Positions 24,010-24,155 of a stretch of DNA of 24,155 bases are shown here, one piece after another (the first letter of the stretch is position 1; the number at the start of each line of letters is the position of its first letter). Position numbers and translations under genes: made by a program. The stretch is taken from positions 1-24,155 of the forward strand of contig CAZASZ010000028.1 of assembly GCA_964487925.1 (NCBI GenBank). Reading direction: 5' to 3'. Source of the DNA: RI-283 sp964487925. GTDB taxonomy: Bacteria > Pseudomonadota > Gammaproteobacteria > SZUA-140. Under the pieces are notes generated by a model. The model was given only the letters and a program-made list of their open reading frames with translations, had not been told where the DNA came from and searched no databases.

Positions 24010-24099
24010 GGTCGGTTCGGGTTATCTGCCCCGCACCGACCAGGGCCACAAGCCCTACGACCGAAGTCACCGGGCCATCCTCGGTAAACCGAAGTCGTA
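24010..24099 (+). promoter_or_regulatory. Possibly structured mRNA leader with successive hairpins
   Basis: Hairpin A has arms ggtcggt (24010-24016) and accgacc (24035-24041), with an inner cggg/cccg pair. Hairpin B has arms gggc (24043-24046) and gccc (24052-24055). A third has outer arms tacgac (24056-24061) and gtcgta (24094-24099), enclosing tcggt-aa-accga (24081-24092). The 9-mer accgaagtc occurs twice (24060-24068 and 24088-24096). I do not recognise a known riboswitch class; a regulator-binding region is an alternative. Confidence 0.35.
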
Positions 24100-24130
24100 C
24101 AGCCGTCCAATCAACACAAAGGAAGCGAAC

Positions 24131-24155
24131 ATGTTGCAGCAGCCTGAGACAAAGT
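24131..24155 (+). CDS. Start of a gene cut by the window edge
   Basis: An ATG at 24131 follows AAAGGAAG at good spacing and reads MLQQPETK to the end of the window. Only eight codons are present, so no family can be assigned. It is divergent from the Lrp-type regulator and is its most likely target. Confidence 0.55.

Noticed and set aside
24010..24130. Known riboswitch (glycine, SAM or SAH class) upstream of the last gene
   Set aside because: I could not recognise the conserved core motifs of these classes, so only a generic structured leader is reported.

Overview
The window reads as a chromosomal segment of a gammaproteobacterium of moderate-to-high GC. The encoded proteins (Cca, ArgS, AspS, RsmB, Fmt, Def, TrkA, TrkH) resemble gammaproteobacterial families. 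The order def-fmt-rsmB-DUF4390-ntrY-ntrX-trkA-trkH is one I associate with Chromatiales-like gammaproteobacteria and with betaproteobacteria. No species can be named from sequence alone. I see no rRNA or tRNA gene, no CRISPR array, no transposase and no phage module.

Left part (1-3.5 kb): the 3'-truncated tRNA nucleotidyltransferase gene cca (minus strand) diverges from argS, which is followed within 5 nt by an FtsN-like SPOR-domain gene. The cca/argS intergenic region carries a degenerate 7-bp tandem repeat. Middle (3.6-20.5 kb): an unbroken run of minus-strand genes. In transcription order they are a HAD-IB phosphatase, def, fmt, rsmB, a DUF4390 gene, ntrY, ntrX, trkA, trkH, a methyltransferase, a small membrane protein, mazG, an fmdB-type zinc ribbon gene, a DUF502 membrane protein gene, aspS and nadA. 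Several junctions overlap or nearly touch (fmt/rsmB, DUF4390/ntrY, ntrY/ntrX), which supports co-translation. The block combines initiator-tRNA and nascent-peptide N-terminal formyl chemistry, 16S rRNA modification, a two-component system and potassium uptake.

Right part (20.6-24.2 kb): a LysR-type regulator faces a pirin-doxX pair across an intergenic region with a strong dyad that overlaps the likely lysR -10 box. After doxX comes a stretch with three inverted repeats and the frameshifted C-terminal remnant of an EAL-domain (cyclic-di-GMP phosphodiesterase-like) gene. Then an Lrp/AsnC regulator diverges from a gene of which only the first codons are present, preceded by a possibly structured leader.

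I found no wholly new system: most of the window is housekeeping. The points most worth checking are the NtrX ATPase domain (no GAFTGA loop, Walker B Asp replaced by Ser), the LysR-pirin operator, the EAL pseudogene with its neighbouring palindromes, the AspRS residues that suggest a non-discriminating enzyme, and the long inverted repeat between trkA and trkH.
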